A DNA stretch of 7,310 nt from Propionibacterium sp. (GTDB lineage: Bacteria; Actinomycetota; Actinomycetes; Propionibacteriales; Propionibacteriaceae). Both the position numbers and the translations under genes were made by a program. Below, piece after piece: positions 6,628-7,310 of the stretch (positions are counted from its first letter, which is position 1; each line of letters begins with the position of its first letter). The notes under the pieces are model-generated. The model worked only from the letters and a program-made list of their open reading frames with translations. It was not told where the DNA came from and made no database searches. The DNA is taken from positions 1 to 7,310 of the forward strand of contig DURG01000235.1 in assembly GCA_012837465.1 (NCBI GenBank), in the 5' to 3' direction.

Positions 6628-7310
6628 TCACGACAGGAGTTCAAGTACGGCCTGCTCGAGGCCGGTCTGTCGGGCGTTGGCCGTGCTGTAGCGCTTGGCA
6701 GCAGCGGTGGCGATGGTGTCGCCGGATTCGTAGGCGTCGATCACCCGCGGGTCGATGTACGACGAGCGGGCCACCGTCGGGGTGTTGCCGAGGTAGCTGG
6801 CCACCTCGTGGACGGCCTGCTTGATGGCGCGTTGGCGCGAGGCCTTGGTCTTGCCCTCCTCCTCCGAGAGCGCGAGCACCTCGGCAGCGATCACCGTCGC
6901 GTGCCAGGTGCGGAAGTCCTTGGCCGTGAGGGCCCCGCCGAACAGGCTGCTGAGGTACTCGTTGACGTCCGCGCTGCTCAGGTCGTGCCACACTCCGCCC
7001 TCCTTGTAGGCGAGGAGGCGCTTGGAGTCGCCGTGCCGGGTGCGGAGCTTCTCCAGCGCCTCGATGGCGTCCTTGTCATCGACGGCGATGCTGTGGGCTA
7101 TTCCCGACTTGCCGGTGAACGAGAACACCAGGTCTGAGCCCTTGCGGCGCACGTGCTGCCGCTCCAGGGTGGTCAGCCCGAAGGAGCCGTGCGCATCGGT
7201 GTAGGCGTCGTTGCCGATGCGGAAGTATCCCACGTCGAGCAGTCGCACGGCAGTGGCTGCGGCGCGTTCGAAGGGCATGTCGTCCTGCCGCAGGTCGGAT
7301 GCGATCCTGC
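6628..7310 (-). CDS. DNA topoisomerase IB (C-terminal part; gene runs off the right edge)
   Basis: The frame is open to the window edge and ends with TGA at 6628-6630; about 227 residues are visible. This is the catalytic domain of the poxvirus-like bacterial topoisomerase IB, which relaxes supercoiled DNA through a 3'-phosphotyrosine intermediate. Numbered from the internal Met at 7278, visible active-site matches are R20 in VGYFRIGNDAY, K57 in FTGKSG, R123 in KDFRTWHAT, N165 in LGNTPTVAR (the usual bacterial form where vaccinia has His) and the nucleophile Y174 in SSYIDP. All are present, so the enzyme looks active. The final 40 residues form a short helical tail. The ATG at 7278 is internal: the frame continues upstream as RIASDLRQDD, so the true start lies outside. 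treS follows 18 bp later on the same strand. Confidence 0.94.
   Translation of the reverse strand, partial: RIASDLRQDDMPFERAAATAVRLLDVGYFRIGNDAYTDAHGSFGLTTLERQHVRRKGSDLVFSFTGKSGIAHSIAVDDKDAIEALEKLRTRHGDSKRLLAYKEGGVWHDLSSADVNEYLSSLFGGALTAKDFRTWHATVIAAEVLALSEEEGKTKASRQRAIKQAVHEVASYLGNTPTVARSSYIDPRVIDAYESGDTIATAAAKRYSTANARQTGLEQAVLELLS

Noticed and set aside
7279..7310. ATG at 7278 as the start of topoisomerase IB
   Set aside because: The frame stays open upstream with family-like sequence (RIASDLRQDD), and the visible part lacks the N-terminal domain, so the Met is internal.

Overview
The window reads as chromosome of a high-GC Gram-positive bacterium (Actinomycetota). The evidence is strong GC bias at third codon positions, a DUF222/13E12-type HNH-family gene, a mycobacterial-type trehalose synthase (TreS), a bacterial topoisomerase IB, and -10 boxes placed about 6 nt before start codons, as in leaderless actinobacterial transcripts. 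Propionibacteriaceae or a neighbouring family is a guess; no rRNA or marker gene settles it. No phage, CRISPR or intact insertion sequence is visible.

Layout. (1) 1-920, minus: two genes of a 2-oxoacid dehydrogenase E1 component. The E1 beta gene runs off the left edge. The E1 alpha gene upstream of it is broken: its first ~38 codons join, out of frame, to the TPP-binding and C-terminal half, with roughly 100 residues missing. (2) 921-1348: a 428-bp stretch with no normal gene. It holds a GGGAC/GTCCC inverted repeat just before the E1 alpha start, a tiny ORF with a very strong ribosome binding site and a hairpin at its stop, a 15-bp perfect direct repeat, and a probable remnant of a membrane-protein gene with an in-frame TAG. 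(3) 1349-2650, plus: a SelO-family protein AMPylase whose C-terminal lobe looks shortened. (4) 2651-2949: a repeat of the selO stop region, a strong terminator, tRNA-Lys(CUU) on the minus strand and its promoter. (5) 2950-3282, minus: a small thioredoxin-like protein (WCGYC). (6) 3283-3376: an AT-rich divergent promoter region. (7) 3377-4819, plus: a DUF222 protein with a degenerate HNH domain, apparently leaderless. (8) 4816-7310, minus: topoisomerase IB (partial) followed 18 bp later by treS, probably one transcript. treS ends convergently with the DUF222 gene, and the two stop codons overlap within CTAG.

How the genes relate. The two E1 genes would act together with E2 and E3 in oxidative decarboxylation of a 2-oxoacid, but the complex cannot be functional from this locus as sequenced. 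SelO and the thioredoxin-like protein both concern thiol and redox biology, but they lie on opposite strands and are separated by a terminator and a tRNA, so linkage is only suggestive. TreS interconverts maltose and trehalose; no maltokinase (pep2) or glgE/glgB partner lies beside it on its downstream side.

The region 1-1350 looks like an eroding locus: one gene with a large internal deletion, one relic, repeats and an orphan start. Most of the rest is ordinary core or accessory actinobacterial sequence. I see no convincing new multi-gene system. The items most worth checking are the E1 alpha deletion, the leader-like ORF with its repeats, the short SelO C-lobe and the HNH domain that has lost its zinc cysteines.
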